Positions 1-9,297 are shown, counted from the stretch's first letter. The stretch is 23,375 nt of DNA from an uncultured Eubacterium sp. (GCA_934317205.1 CAKREL010000029.1:1-23375), one strand, 5' to 3'. Notes: a model not told the origin generated them from the sequence alone. Numbers and translations: made by a program.

Positions 1-782
1 GTTGCGATCAGTGCTTCTCTGTGAAGTCCGGTTGCATATCCCATCTCAAGTACAACGTTTGTAGTCAGTGTACGTACGCCCTGCAATATTCCCTGCGGCA
101 TACGTGGCTGATTTCCTGCAATCATTACTACCGCCATGGTCTCACCAATGGCACGTCCGATACCAAGTACCACGCCGGCTAAGATACCAGATTTTGCTGC
201 CGGGATCACACAGCGGAAGATGCTTGCTTCCTTTGTGGCACCCAAAGCCAGCGCGCCTTCAAAATAGGCATTATTTACAGATCGAATGGACGTCTCCGTC
301 ACACCGATGATCGTTGGCAAAATCATAATTCCAAGAAGGAAAGATGCTGTCAGAATACTCATACCGTCTGTGTTATCCGTTCCGAAGATCATACGGACCG
401 CCGGTACAATTACCATTAATCCGAAGAATCCATATACGACAGAAGGGATTCCTGCCAGAAGTTCGGTTGCCGGTTTAATGATTTTGTAAAGTCCTTTCGG
501 ACAATATTTTGCAAGAAATACTGCAGTAAAAATACCGATCGGTACACCTACTGCGATGGCACCACCTGTAATGTACAGACTTCCGATGATCATCGGAAAG
601 ATACCATATTTATCATTTCCCGGCTTCCACACCTGGCCGCCGAGGAATTTTCCAAGTCCAATTTTTCCCATTGCCGGAATTCCATTTGCAAATAAGAAGA
701 TACAGATCATGGCTACTGCCACAATGGAAAGACAGGCAACTAACAAAAAAATGATTTCAAACACTTTTTCTTTTCGTTTCAT
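1..782 (-). CDS. pstC: Phosphate ABC transporter permease PstC (3' end beyond window)
   Basis: Inner-membrane permease subunit of the high-affinity PstSCAB phosphate importer. The frame is open from the ATG at 782 to the window edge, giving 260 residues. It starts MKRKEKVFEI, followed by a hydrophobic first membrane segment (about residues 7-33). The PstC/PstA permease signature is clear: a GIPSVVYGFFG segment, then the EAA-type cytoplasmic loop with the core FEGALALGATKEASIF and the downstream IGRAIGETMAV segment. An AGGGAG ribosome-binding site lies 11 nt upstream of the ATG. The gene follows pstS on the same strand with 157 bp between them, the usual pst order; pstA and pstB would be expected beyond position 1. 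The family is certain; only the C-terminus is missing. Confidence 0.95.
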   Translation of the reverse strand, partial: MKRKEKVFEIIFLLVACLSIVAVAMICIFLFANGIPAMGKIGLGKFLGGQVWKPGNDKYGIFPMIIGSLYITGGAIAVGVPIGIFTAVFLAKYCPKGLYKIIKPATELLAGIPSVVYGFFGLMVIVPAVRMIFGTDNTDGMSILTASFLLGIMILPTIIGVTETSIRSVNNAYFEGALALGATKEASIFRCVIPAAKSGILAGVVLGIGRAIGETMAVVMIAGNQPRMPQGILQGVRTLTTNVVLEMGYATGLHREALIA

Positions 783-865
783 ATGTTTTAGTTCTCCCTG
801 TGGGAATGCGCCATGCAGACCCTTTTCTGTGTCAGATTTGAATCTGTCATGGCGCATACATGATG

Positions 866-920
866 GTTATTCAGAACATAGGAGCTTTTCTATAACCAGT
901 ATTTATATGTTGTTCTGAAT
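866..920 (-). other. Alternative hairpins between pstS and pstC
   Basis: The 157-bp pstS-pstC gap contains a 10-bp perfect inverted repeat, ATTCAGAACA (869-878) with TGTTCTGAAT (911-920). A second pair, GGTTAT (866-871) with ATAACC (892-897), shares bases with the first, so the two stems exclude each other. There is no U-tract, so this is not a simple terminator. Hairpins here could stabilise pstS mRNA or reduce read-through into pstC, which would fit the need for more binding protein than permease. That role is inferred. Confidence 0.45.
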
Positions 921-939
921 TGTTATTTTACTGAATCAA

Positions 940-1875
940 TTATTTTACATCCTGCCATTTTGTAACTTCACCGGTGAAGATCTGTTTTACCATATCAGAG
1001 CTGATCTCATCTGTTGGGTTATCATTGTTTACGATAACTGCGATACCATCAAGTGCGATCTTGGTAGCTTTTACACCTGTCTCTTCTTCTTTCAGATCAC
1101 GGGAAGCCATTCCGATATCACATTTTCCATCGATTGCAGATGTGATACCTGTTGTTGAATCTGTTGTCTGCTGCTCAATTTCTGCATTCGGATTTACTTT
1201 TTTGTAAGCCTCTACCAGTTTCTCCATAACTGGTGATACGCTGGAAGAACCATCGATTGTGATCTTTCCGCTTGCTCCTGTAGATGTAAATGCCTCACCT
1301 TCTGCTACAGAAATATATCCGTCATTTGAAATTACTTCCTGTCCATCAGCACTCATGATATAGTTGATGAAGTCCTGTGTAACATCGCTTACACTATCTT
1401 TTGTAATAATGTTGAACGGTCTGGATACTTTGTAAGATCCGTTGGACACGTTCTCTGTAGTTGCCTCAGCACCATCGATTTTTACAGCTTTTACTGTATC
1501 ATTCAAAGAACCAAGGGAGCAGTAACCGATTGCATATTCGTTACCGGCTACCGTAGACATCATAACCTCTGTGTTGTTTGTGATGGTTGCATCTACGGTT
1601 GTCATATCCTCTTTCTCGCCTGCTTCATTTTTCTCTTCAATTCCAAACAGTTCGATGAAAGCGCCTCTTGTACCGGAACCATCCTCACGGGATAATACGG
1701 TGATATTTCCGGAAAAATCAGATGCATCTGTGCTTCCTGCATCGCTGCTTTCTTTTGCTGCACTTCCTGTATTATCTGCTCCAGCGTTATCACTGCTGTT
1801 TCCACATCCTGTAAGTCCAAGTCCTGCTACTGTTGCTGCGCAAAGTACAAGTGCCATCATTTTTTTCAGTTTCAT
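940..1875 (-). CDS. pstS: Phosphate-binding lipoprotein PstS, circularly permuted
   Basis: Substrate-binding lipoprotein of the Pst phosphate importer, 311 aa. A lipoprotein signal peptide ends in the lipobox LTGC with Cys24 as the lipidation site, followed by a Gly/Ser/Asp-rich linker to about residue 53. Phosphate-binding motifs are present but in swapped order. Residues 58-198 carry SREDGSGTRGAF (62-73), the AIGYCSLG segment (115-122) and SRPF (151-154), normally the C-terminal half. Residues 203-311 carry GSSSVSPVMEKL (209-220), DSTTGI (239-244), MASRDL (256-261) and DGIAVIVN (276-283), normally the N-terminal half. The protein ends at FTGEVTKWQDVK, exactly where SREEGSGTR normally follows. 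All binding loops are kept, so it is probably functional. An AAAGGAGAG ribosome-binding site lies just upstream of the ATG at 1875. I see no convincing Pho box or promoter in the 230 bp upstream. Confidence 0.9.
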   Translation of the reverse strand: MKLKKMMALVLCAATVAGLGLTGCGNSSDNAGADNTGSAAKESSDAGSTDASDFSGNITVLSREDGSGTRGAFIELFGIEEKNEAGEKEDMTTVDATITNNTEVMMSTVAGNEYAIGYCSLGSLNDTVKAVKIDGAEATTENVSNGSYKVSRPFNIITKDSVSDVTQDFINYIMSADGQEVISNDGYISVAEGEAFTSTGASGKITIDGSSSVSPVMEKLVEAYKKVNPNAEIEQQTTDSTTGITSAIDGKCDIGMASRDLKEEETGVKATKIALDGIAVIVNNDNPTDEISSDMVKQIFTGEVTKWQDVK

Positions 1876-2107
1876 TTCGATTCTCTCCTTTTCGATTTAC
1901 ATCTTTTTCTGTCTACTATTCAGAGCCAAGACAATTCTTGGAAATATGCGAATCATGCTCGCAATGCAAGCTTTTTTGCGAATGCTCTCAATAGTGTTAT
2001 GTTTTATGTTGTTGGCAAGTTGTTTCGTTTGCCTTACGACGTATACTTTAATCGGATTCGGTTTTTCATACTATCAGAATTGCGAAAAAAAAATGTAAAG
2101 CTTATGT

Positions 2108-2150
2108 AAAAAAAGAATCACCCGACTACCGTTTCCGATAGTCGGGTGAT
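2108..2150 (-). terminator. Rho-independent terminator of the GH101 gene
   Basis: A 12-bp perfect stem, ATCACCCGACTA (2117-2128) with TAGTCGGGTGAT (2139-2150), and a 10-nt loop. On the minus strand it is followed by TTC and a run of T (A-tract at 2108-2114). It lies 83 bp beyond the GH101 stop codon and separates that gene from pstS. Confidence 0.85.
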
Positions 2151-2232
2151 CCTTAAGTATGAATTTTTAGAATAAGGAATTCGTCATGCGGATATTCACA
2201 ATTGACGCAGATGACTTCCTTAATTGGTTAAA

Positions 2233-5200
2233 CTAGAAAACTACCTTACCATTAACAATTTTGTAGGTTTTTCCATTATGCTGTACATTTCCGTTGTAGG
2301 AGAAATCTACTTTACCGCCTTTGATGTACCACCAGCCGTTTTCATTGTTTGCCAGACCTGTGAAGTTAAAGTTAACTCTACCGTTCTCAATTCTCCACCA
2401 GCCGTTCTGGTTGTTCTTGATTCCTGTGTAACCAAAGTCAACTTTACCGTCTTTTACATACCACCAGCCGTTTTCATTATTTGTTACGCCTGTGTAATTG
2501 AAGTTAACTTTACCATTCTCAATTCTCCACCAGCCGTTCTGGTTGTTCTTGATTCCTGTGTAACCAAAGTCAACTTTACCATCTTTTACATAGTACCAGC
2601 CGTTTTCATTATTTGTTACGCCTGTGTAATTGAAGTTAACTTTACCATTCTCAATTCTCCACCAGCCGTTCTGGTTGTTCTTGATTCCTGTGTAACTAAA
2701 GTCAACTTTACCGTCTTTTACATAGTACCAGTCTGTCTGGTTGTTATAAACGCCTGTTACATCTGTAGCTACTTTGCCATCTCTGTAGTAATAGATATTA
2801 CCATCTGCTGCTACAACATTTGCAAGACCATCTCTCATCTGTAAGTCATTCATAGCTGTTTCAAGGTTTGCAACTGCGAGTTTAACATCATAAGCTACTG
2901 CATCTTTGTTCTTCAGAACAGCCTCAGCTGCATTCAGTTTCTCTGTAAATACTTTCCAGGATTTTGCAGAATACTGTTTCTCAACAAGTTTGTTTGCTGC
3001 TTCGATCTGCTCTTTCAGAGCTGTCTTATTAACGCCAGATTCCTCATCTCCGCCTTCCGGTTTATTTTCAGCCTTGCTCATAACGCGGATCTCAGATGCA
3101 ACTGCCCACCAGTTGGTAGATTTTGCTTCTGTTGCAAGTAATCTTACGTTTGTTACATTCTCTACTGGCTCAAACTCTGTGATCTTCCATCCTGAGGAGT
3201 TCTCCCAGCTTCCTTCCTGAACTAACTGATACTCATCAGAACCAGCTGTTTTTACAGAAAGCTCGAATTTTGTGATTGTTGTAAGGTATCCGCCCATATT
3301 CGGTCCCGGTAAATAACGAAGTCCGTCTACTGTATGTGCCTCCGGGAATTCGAAATCAATCCAGCATTCTCTGTTTTTGATTGCGGAACTAAATCCATCA
3401 AAGTTTGTCATCCAATGTGTATTGGTATCACCGTCAATTGCATATGCCGGGTTACCGAAGTTAGAACCATAGTGTGTACCATTGTCCTGGCTTCCTGCTG
3501 TTACTTTCACGCCTGCAACCGGAATGTCAAATTCTTCACCCGCATTTACAGTAACCTCACGAGTTGACAGATACTCTAATACTGCATTCAAATGACGATA
3601 GCATGCTTCAATTTCTTCGGAAGAAGTTTTGTCTCTGTTTAATGCAACATTTGCATCGTCAATTGCTTCTGACAATGTCTTCCAATCAGCTTTTGCATAT
3701 TTCTTTTCATCCAGATCTGCTGCTTTTGCAATCAGTTTCTTTAAGGATTTTGCTGTAATTCTCTCATCTACACGCTCAATTACAAGGTTATCAAGAACAA
3801 GCTCTTTATATCCGCCGAAGTTCTGTGCGCTTCCCTGGGATCCCTGCAGATCTGGTGCTTTATCTGTTGAGTAAATACCAAACCATGTCTGTCCGGAAAG
3901 GTCACCTGTGATCTCACAGATATAATGTCCGTCTTTGTTTTTGCCCATGTGTTTGTTCAGTGTATCAACTTCTGTTGCTTCTGAGAACTCGCCGCTGCCT
4001 ACTACAACGCCGTATGTTCCATCACTACCTGCCTGGTAATCAAAGCTTACACGATATTTTACACCTGGCTCGAAACGGAAGTTCTGAGGAATTGTCTGGT
4101 ATGCAAGAGTCTGTCTCTGTGTCAGACCATTGATCTTAACTGACCAGTTTCCATCCAGAACGTCATCCATCTTCTTAACATCCCAGCCTGCCTGTGTATA
4201 TGGTCCATGAAGCTCAGACAGATGGATTCTGTTATCTTCTACGCCTTCAATTCCGCTGACAACGAATGGGTAAATTCCCTGTACGTTATTCTCGAAATCC
4301 TGCTCAAATCTAACGAATTTGCCATCTTTATCTGTTGTAATATAATTTGCATCATTCTCTACAACACGAACATCATCAAAGTAAGCCTCTCCCTCGCCAG
4401 CTGTTTTTGCAAGTGTCACGGTTACTTTTCCGCTCTTTGGTGCTGTAAAGTATACATACATATTCTGGAAATAGCTGCTTCCGTCAACGGTTGCACTGGA
4501 ATTACTGTGTGTATATGCTTTTACAAAGTTCTTTGCGATAGAACGCTCTGTATAATTTGTTGCCAGAACTTCATCTCCGCATTTTACGGTCATAGATGCT
4601 TTACAATCACTTCTGTTGTCCACACCTACGAGTACTGCGTACTGCTGACCTGGTTTCAGATCTGTCAGTTCCTGTGTCATAGCTACATCACCGCTCAGTT
4701 TCAGCATAGGATTGCTGTACTGGCTCTTAGCGATCTCAGCTGTTCCATCACCAACTTTTGTCCAGTTTGTAGCAAGAGAAGCTGCTCCACCGTTAAATCC
4801 GGCATCTACGATATGCATTCCCTGGCTCCATGTTACAGCGATATTGCCTTTCTCACCTTTGCATACAACATAAGGTACCTCAGCTTCTGCTGTAAGTGTC
4901 AACTGTCCATTTACGATATCAACAGTCTGCTCATCTGTCTTACCTTCATCGGTCAGACGATATACTTTAACATTCTTTAATCCAGCCCAGCTGTCCGGAA
5001 CATCCCATGTAGTTGTGCCGCCCTGTGTATTCCAGTGATACATCTTCTCATCAGCAGATGCTACTTTCTTACCAGTCTCAGCATCCCAGTTCCACGGAAT
5101 CAGATAGCTCTCTGTACCACGTTTGTTACCTGCCTGAATATCAGAATCACGACGATCACCAACAGAAGGTGCACCCTGTGCAACAACTTTTCCGTTTAAT

Positions 5201-8055
5201 GTCATGGTTCTCTCTCTGTAAGCAGCATCAGATGGATCGTTAGAACCTCTTTTCAGTACCAGTTTATTTCCATCATCATCTTTCAATGTGATTTCCATAT
5301 CCGGTGTCCAGTTTGTAGCTCCGCCTGCATTTACCGGTTCTCCATCTACCCATTTGATTACTTTGTAATGCTGGATAAATTTGGTTGTTACATCATGTGT
5401 GAACAGGTTTGTGATATATGTATCATAATCGTTACGTCCCTGCCATCCTTCGAAGTCTTTCATGTTGTAACCGCCAAGCAGAGGCATCATTGCAGCTCCG
5501 CCGTAAGAAGGATAATCAGCAACCCAGGAGTCTTTCTGATGGTTACGAAGGAAACGCATAACCTCACTGTTCTGACCTTTCTGGTTTGCTCCACCATAAG
5601 TTAAGTCAGCTGCCCAGTGCTGGAATGTTGCATCATACTCGTTTGCTACACCCCACTCATTTGCCATACGCCATCCATTGCTGTTGATCTCTTTTGACAG
5701 TTTACGTGTCTGCCAGGAGTCATCATCATCACTTCCGGTATTATTTCCCCAGATATCTACATATACGAAATCAAGGTTTGTTCCTACCAGTTTCTCAAGG
5801 TCATCAAAACGTGCTTCACGCTCACCTGTTGCCATATCATAGATACTGTCAAGACCAACTGCCTGATCCAGCCAGTTCCATCCATAGCGGAGGTTACCTG
5901 CTGTGTCACGACGAACATTGTCATCTTTGAACGCTTTTGCTTCCGGATACATCTCGCCGGCATTTACATGGATACCGAATCTTGCACCGTATTTAGCACC
6001 CTCTGTCATCAGAGTATTCATGTCATCAGCACCACCGATACGTTTACCGATATCAGCATAATCCGGATGTGCGGAGTCATGACCTTCATTTGCATAACCT
6101 TTTAACAATACGGACTGTCCAAGGCCATCTGTATGTAATGCTACTTTCTTTACATTATCAAGAGTTGTCAGGAACGGGTTCTGTGCCTGTCCACCAAAGT
6201 TCATGGCGATACGGTATGCTACCAGCTCCGGAACTTCTTCACTCTTATATGGGTTGTTCATGATAGAACGGTATGCTACTGCACCATCCTGCCAGTCAAT
6301 CTTTGCATCCTCATTCATATCACCTGCAATAACTACTTTTGTACGAGGCATTTCTGTCTCTTTTACCATATAAGATCTGTTGTGAGAATCTTTTACTACA
6401 CGATGATAATACCATGCACAGCTGCTCAGTCCCAGGGATACATAATCCTGCTTTTTCTGTGTAGTTGCCTGAACACGTGTGTTTCTGGAACCACCGGATA
6501 CCGTAGCTGCTGCTGCATATCCGTCATGCTCGGAGTTACTCCACAGACCGGCACTCATCTCATCATTGGATACAAATCCATATGCATAATCTCTGTTGTG
6601 TGTTGTATTGTCTTTAATGTCCAGATAGTAGTCACCACTGATCTTGGTATTAGAAGACATAGAAGCACCTTTGAAGTTAGCACCATTCTGTGAACTTCTT
6701 ACAGAAACAAGACTCTGGTTTGGAATCTCGATTGTCTGGATTGGATTTCCATCTACTGTATCCTCCAGATTATTCTTGATATCTGTAATGTTAAATTCCA
6801 GTGTATTGCCTTTGGCAACAAGTTCAGATGTGATCACTGCATCAATTTTGTCACCTTTGACTGTCATTACATAAGTAGCTTTTGCACCGTCAAAAGTAGC
6901 TTTTACATCAGCATCATCCAGCTTTACAGCTGTTCCGTTGATTGTTACTGTATTGATCTTCTCGCTCTGTCCATAGAACACTTTGCCAGCCAGATCACCT
7001 TTTTTCATGTCATATCTGACAACACTTGGGAATGTCTTGGATACAACAACATCCATATCTTCTGTGGAAAGTGTCTCTGTCTCAAGCTGAGCTTCCTGTG
7101 TCAGAACGATATTTTCAACATTCACATCCTGCTCACCTACAGTAACCTCCTGTGTTGTACCTACATATCCATCACGGATTACGCTAAGCTGATACTGACC
7201 CGGTTTTACGTTAATGCTGTAAACGCCGTCCTCGTTTGTTTTTATGCTCTGTTTTCCAACTGCAACTGTTGCATTGGCAATTGGTTTACCTTCTGCATCT
7301 ACAACTTTACCGCTTACTGCAAAAGTCTTGATCTGATCCACTGTCTTCTGTCCGGTATAGTGAATATTCTTTACAAATACATCTGTCGCATTTCCGCCGT
7401 AACTTCCGCATTTGAATGCAATTTTATTGCCCAGACTACCGATTTCACTGAAGTCTTCATTCTGGAATGCAACGGTATCACCAATCTTGACTGTTACTTT
7501 TTTAGCTGCAGTCCACTCAATGTGTACATTTACTTCCTCACCACTGGTTGGTGATGCAATTCTGCCACCAGTATACCACGGACTTCCACTTGCACCGTAT
7601 TTCTGCCAGAACCATCCGCCTGCATCAAAGCCGATCATCATACCAACAGAATCGGTATTGTATCCAAGATACACGCCAAAACGGTTGTTTGAAGCTTCCG
7701 TTGCATCTGTTTTGATTGTAAAATCAAAATATCCATCTTTGGAAAAATCAAATGTGGTTGGATTAACAAACATTGCCGGTTTGGAGCCTGGATTATTTCC
7801 ATTGCCAACTCCAGATTTGAGATGCAGCCAGCTATCCTCTACTTTACATACTGCATCGTCCCCTACTTTATTTTCCAATGTCCAGTCATCATCGATGCCA
7901 TCAGTCAACTCTGCCTGTGCCTGAACATCGTCTGCATTCTGTTCCACTTCAGTTGCATTTGCAGTGATCGGATACAGACTTGTCGGAACCATTGTTCCAA
8001 CCATAGATGCCGCCATAGCCAGGCAGAGCATCTTGACCACAAGTTTCTTTCTCAT
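2233..8055 (-). CDS. Secreted cell-wall-bound endo-alpha-N-acetylgalactosaminidase (GH101)
   Basis: GH101 enzymes release the Gal-beta-1,3-GalNAc disaccharide (core 1, T antigen) from mucin Ser/Thr. The start chosen is the ATG at 8055 (1,940 aa), because AGGAGGAGAAGC directly precedes it; the in-frame ATG at 8070 would place that ribosome-binding site inside the gene. Order: signal peptide (1 to about 34); LamG-like beta-sandwich (50-235); carboxypeptidase-regulatory-like domain (about 245-320); GH101 beta-sandwich with a Ca-loop-like [15 protein letters not shown]; catalytic barrel (about 605-905). The presumed nucleophile is Asp767 in VYVDIWGN and the acid/base Glu800 in RMANEWG, close to the spacing I recall for the pneumococcal enzyme. 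Then come galactose-binding-like sandwiches (about 1080-1430), FIVAR (about 1433-1500), CBM32/F5-8C (about 1515-1660), a second FIVAR (about 1675-1740) and about nine wall-binding repeats. There is no LPXTG motif, so anchoring is probably by the repeats. It stands alone between terminators. Confidence 0.95.
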   Translation of the reverse strand: MRKKLVVKMLCLAMAASMVGTMVPTSLYPITANATEVEQNADDVQAQAELTDGIDDDWTLENKVGDDAVCKVEDSWLHLKSGVGNGNNPGSKPAMFVNPTTFDFSKDGYFDFTIKTDATEASNNRFGVYLGYNTDSVGMMIGFDAGGWFWQKYGASGSPWYTGGRIASPTSGEEVNVHIEWTAAKKVTVKIGDTVAFQNEDFSEIGSLGNKIAFKCGSYGGNATDVFVKNIHYTGQKTVDQIKTFAVSGKVVDAEGKPIANATVAVGKQSIKTNEDGVYSINVKPGQYQLSVIRDGYVGTTQEVTVGEQDVNVENIVLTQEAQLETETLSTEDMDVVVSKTFPSVVRYDMKKGDLAGKVFYGQSEKINTVTINGTAVKLDDADVKATFDGAKATYVMTVKGDKIDAVITSELVAKGNTLEFNITDIKNNLEDTVDGNPIQTIEIPNQSLVSVRSSQNGANFKGASMSSNTKISGDYYLDIKDNTTHNRDYAYGFVSNDEMSAGLWSNSEHDGYAAAATVSGGSRNTRVQATTQKKQDYVSLGLSSCAWYYHRVVKDSHNRSYMVKETEMPRTKVVIAGDMNEDAKIDWQDGAVAYRSIMNNPYKSEEVPELVAYRIAMNFGGQAQNPFLTTLDNVKKVALHTDGLGQSVLLKGYANEGHDSAHPDYADIGKRIGGADDMNTLMTEGAKYGARFGIHVNAGEMYPEAKAFKDDNVRRDTAGNLRYGWNWLDQAVGLDSIYDMATGEREARFDDLEKLVGTNLDFVYVDIWGNNTGSDDDDSWQTRKLSKEINSNGWRMANEWGVANEYDATFQHWAADLTYGGANQKGQNSEVMRFLRNHQKDSWVADYPSYGGAAMMPLLGGYNMKDFEGWQGRNDYDTYITNLFTHDVTTKFIQHYKVIKWVDGEPVNAGGATNWTPDMEITLKDDDGNKLVLKRGSNDPSDAAYRERTMTLNGKVVAQGAPSVGDRRDSDIQAGNKRGTESYLIPWNWDAETGKKVASADEKMYHWNTQGGTTTWDVPDSWAGLKNVKVYRLTDEGKTDEQTVDIVNGQLTLTAEAEVPYVVCKGEKGNIAVTWSQGMHIVDAGFNGGAASLATNWTKVGDGTAEIAKSQYSNPMLKLSGDVAMTQELTDLKPGQQYAVLVGVDNRSDCKASMTVKCGDEVLATNYTERSIAKNFVKAYTHSNSSATVDGSSYFQNMYVYFTAPKSGKVTVTLAKTAGEGEAYFDDVRVVENDANYITTDKDGKFVRFEQDFENNVQGIYPFVVSGIEGVEDNRIHLSELHGPYTQAGWDVKKMDDVLDGNWSVKINGLTQRQTLAYQTIPQNFRFEPGVKYRVSFDYQAGSDGTYGVVVGSGEFSEATEVDTLNKHMGKNKDGHYICEITGDLSGQTWFGIYSTDKAPDLQGSQGSAQNFGGYKELVLDNLVIERVDERITAKSLKKLIAKAADLDEKKYAKADWKTLSEAIDDANVALNRDKTSSEEIEACYRHLNAVLEYLSTREVTVNAGEEFDIPVAGVKVTAGSQDNGTHYGSNFGNPAYAIDGDTNTHWMTNFDGFSSAIKNRECWIDFEFPEAHTVDGLRYLPGPNMGGYLTTITKFELSVKTAGSDEYQLVQEGSWENSSGWKITEFEPVENVTNVRLLATEAKSTNWWAVASEIRVMSKAENKPEGGDEESGVNKTALKEQIEAANKLVEKQYSAKSWKVFTEKLNAAEAVLKNKDAVAYDVKLAVANLETAMNDLQMRDGLANVVAADGNIYYYRDGKVATDVTGVYNNQTDWYYVKDGKVDFSYTGIKNNQNGWWRIENGKVNFNYTGVTNNENGWYYVKDGKVDFGYTGIKNNQNGWWRIENGKVNFNYTGVTNNENGWWYVKDGKVDFGYTGIKNNQNGWWRIENGRVNFNFTGLANNENGWWYIKGGKVDFSYNGNVQHNGKTYKIVNGKVVF
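2260..2790 (-). repeat. 132-bp tandem repeats encoding paired cell-wall-binding units
   Basis: Within the GH101 3' end, a 132-bp unit is repeated about three times and is nearly identical at DNA level; the same segment recurs at 2401, 2533 and 2665. Each unit encodes two about 22-residue wall-binding motifs that alternate: one with [11 protein letters not shown] and a YTGIKNNQN tail, one with [12 protein letters not shown] and a YTGVTNNEN tail. Degenerate motifs flank the array on both sides. The near identity points to recent expansion or homogenisation, so repeat number may vary between strains. Confidence 0.85.
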
Positions 8056-8096
8056 GCTTCTCCTCCTCATGCATAAACTTATTGTCTGTAGTTACA

Positions 8097-8125
8097 TGAT
8101 GTGTAAACACCCCTGCTTCACATCA
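8097..8125 (-). other. Hairpin in the GH101 leader
   Basis: TGATGTG (8097-8103) pairs with CACATCA (8119-8125), 42 bp upstream of the GH101 start. It could be an operator or a leader hairpin. No U-tract follows. Confidence 0.35.
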
Positions 8126-8141
8126 CTATATATAAACCACA

Positions 8142-8171
8142 AAATCCCCACGCCTTACAGCATGGGGATTT
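8142..8171 (-). other. GC-rich leader hairpin upstream of GH101 (possible attenuator)
   Basis: AAATCCCCA (8142-8150) is fully complementary to TGGGGATTT (8163-8171). On the minus strand three more pairs (one G-U) extend the stem around a 6-nt loop, and GGGGATTTTGTGG follows. The U-run is short, so it may be a weak terminator or attenuator in the leader of the GH101 gene, or the end of an upstream transcript. Confidence 0.4.
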
Positions 8172-8352
8172 CATGTTATATAATCATTTGATATGATAAA
8201 AAATGGAAAAGAGCTTATGCTATTTTCTGTCAGAAAATTGGAACAGCATTCAATAGCTATCGCTTCACTCGTTCTAATCCCCCAATAATTCGATCGGCAT
8301 AAAGCTATTCCGATGTAAAGTGTCGCTGCCTTTCTCCTGACCTTTCGTCAAC

Positions 8353-8401
8353 GTTCAAAAATGCATAAACTATATTTGAACGACTTCCTAACGTTATTAT
8401 A
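8353..8401 (-). promoter_or_regulatory. Candidate GH101 promoter -10 with operator-like inverted repeat
   Basis: On the minus strand a TATAAT hexamer occupies 8401-8396. No good -35 box is seen 16-18 bp upstream. Just downstream is GTTCAAA (8353-8359) / TTTGAAC (8375-8381), a 7-bp inverted repeat spaced by 15 bp that would overlap or follow the transcription start. The implied leader is about 330 nt. The rest of 8172-8352 shows no gene or clear signal. Both elements are tentative. Confidence 0.3.
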
Positions 8402-8502
8402 TCCTGTTACACATTTCTTTGCTTGTCATTTTACTCTTCTTTTCTTTTGGTTTTTTGTCTAATTCGGAACCTTATGTCAGATATGTACATATTTTTACGC
8501 AC

Positions 8503-8541
8503 AAAGGGAAGCACTGTACAAATTGTACAGCACTTCCCTTT
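8503..8541. terminator. Long bidirectional-type terminator hairpin
   Basis: AAAGGGAAG (8503-8511) pairs with CTTCCCTTT (8533-8541), and CTGTACAA (8514-8521) pairs with TTGTACAG (8523-8530), with a 2-nt internal mismatch on each side. A T-run follows on the plus strand; the minus-strand tail is poorer. It sits just past the wall-binding gene fragment at 8604. Confidence 0.5.
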
Positions 8542-8603
8542 TTCATCGAATAGTCCGTTATGCTTTTTCAGGTGTCTTTACTGCAAAAATCTAAGCATGA
8601 TTG

Positions 8604-8828
8604 TTACTTTTTTGCCTTACCATTTTTAACACGATATGTTTTTCCGTTCACTTTCACTTTTCCTGAATAAGAAAAATCCACCTTTCCATTCTTCACTACC
8701 CAGGTTCCGTTTGCATTACTCTCAATGCCGTTATAAGCAAAATCTACTTTTCCGTTTGTAATCTTCCACCAGCCATTTACTGTAATAGTAACTTTCATTC
8801 CTTCTCCCGGATCTCCGGTAGAAGTTAA
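8604..8828 (-). pseudogene. C-terminal fragment of a cell-wall-binding-repeat protein
   Basis: The frame encodes wall-binding repeats like those at the end of the GH101 protein: NGWWKITNGKVDFAYNG, then a TWVVKNGKVDFSYSG unit and a NGKTYRVKNGKAKK tail ending at 8604. No signal peptide or enzymatic domain precedes it. An internal ATG at 8798 exists but has no proper ribosome-binding site. The frame stays open upstream through STGDPGEG and then runs directly into palindromic repeat copy A at 8828, so the rest of the gene appears to have been lost at that junction. It is probably the remnant of a second secreted protein, read here as non-functional. Confidence 0.65.
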
Positions 8829-8990
8829 GTAAAGCGGACATTCGCAATCCGCTTTCGTTACTTGCTCATGAACGCAGTCGCTTTGCGACCTGTCAGTGGG
8901 AGCTTTTAACTCCCACTGACATAAGCATCCCCCTCCCCACCGCTTAGTGCTCTACGCACTTGAAGCGGGGGAATGCTTATTCTGCGTTCA
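8829..8990 (+). repeat. Modular palindromic repeat, copy A (longest form)
   Basis: 162 bp with nested hairpins. AAAGCGGA (8831-8838) pairs with TCCGCTTT (8848-8855). The outer stem TGAACGCAG (8869-8877) / CTGCGTTCA (8982-8990) encloses three inner hairpins: TCGC-TTT-GCGA; TGTCAGTGGGAG (8891-8902) / CTCCCACTGACA (8910-8921) with a 7-nt loop; and a TAAGCAT...ATGCTTA stem containing CCGCTTAGTGC / GCACTTGAAGCGG. Copies B and C share both ends but carry different inner modules. There is no transposase nearby. The structure resembles REP or IS200/IS605-derived palindromic elements; that affinity is inferred. Confidence 0.8.
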
Positions 8991-8991
8991 A

Positions 8992-9033
8992 ACAAAAAAA
9001 GAGCTATCCGACTTTCTCGTCATCAGATAGCTC
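8992..9033 (-). terminator. Rho-independent terminator of the short transcript
   Basis: On the minus strand GAGCTATC pairs with GATAGCTC (9026-9033 with 9001-9008), with an inner GAC/GTC pair, followed by seven or more T. It ends right at the border of palindromic repeat copy A. It would end the transcript from the promoter at 9297 and any read-through from the serine dehydratase operon. Confidence 0.85.
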
Positions 9034-9262
9034 TCTCACCTGTTAAATCGAAGTTTCACTATATAACCTCCTTTTCTATATTCTCTTTTTGTTTCAACTA
9101 TGGATCTCTACCTCTCAATGGACTTATCCTCCTTTAACTTATTGTTTTATAATGATAAACTCTGTCAAAAGAGATTATTTTCTAGCTTATTCCATTGGAC
9201 TGACCTCCTGTAGTTATTTTACAAAAGAAGATTTTTTAATTTGTTTTGTCTCTTCTTTTGTT
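8994..9262 (-). ncRNA. Predicted ~270-nt transcript with three AGGAGG sites and only micro-ORFs
   Basis: It is bounded by a consensus promoter (9297-9269) and an intrinsic terminator. Near its 5' end ACAAAAGAAG and CTTCTTTTGT form a 10-bp stem. Three strong ribosome-binding sites follow, each 7-9 nt before a start-like codon. AGGAGG-tcagtcca-ATG opens a 2-codon ORF (ME). AGGAGG-ataagtcca-TTG opens a 6-codon ORF (LRGRDP read literally). AGGAGG-ttatata-GTG opens a 7-codon ORF (VKLRFNR read literally). The first two sites share an AGTCCA spacer, suggesting internal duplication. No ORF exceeds about 12 codons. It could be a regulatory RNA, a leader/micropeptide array, or a decayed toxin-like locus. 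I do not recognise a named RNA family. Confidence 0.5.
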
Positions 9263-9268
9263 GTCTTT

Positions 9269-9297
9269 ATTGTATTGCATTTTAAGCATTTTGTCAA
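9269..9297 (-). promoter_or_regulatory. Consensus sigma-A promoter for the short transcript
   Basis: TTGACA (9297-9292), a 17-bp spacer, then TACAAT (9274-9269) on the minus strand. It lies 35 bp beyond the stop codon of the carbonic anhydrase-like gene and points away from it, towards 8994. Confidence 0.8.

Noticed and set aside
940..1875. PstS as two broken half-genes or a frameshift
   Set aside because: The frame is continuous, has a full lipoprotein signal, and both halves contain intact binding motifs; permutation explains it better.
1876..2107. PhoP/PhoB box upstream of pstS
   Set aside because: TTATGTTTTATGTTGTT-like repeats near 1995-2015 are loosely suggestive, but spacing and sequence do not match a known Pho box well enough to call.
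2224..2844. A 206-codon plus-strand frame opposite the end of the GH101 gene
   Set aside because: It is the antisense of the 132-bp wall-binding repeats, has repetitive hydrophobic composition and no ribosome-binding site. The minus strand clearly codes.
4207..4980. 257-codon plus-strand frame within the GH101 region
   Set aside because: Antisense shadow rich in Cys/Ile/Tyr with no domain or ribosome-binding site.
8056..8070. GH101 start 15 bp further upstream (MRRRSM)
   Set aside because: Those codons are the ribosome-binding site AGGAGGAGA of the ATG at 8055.
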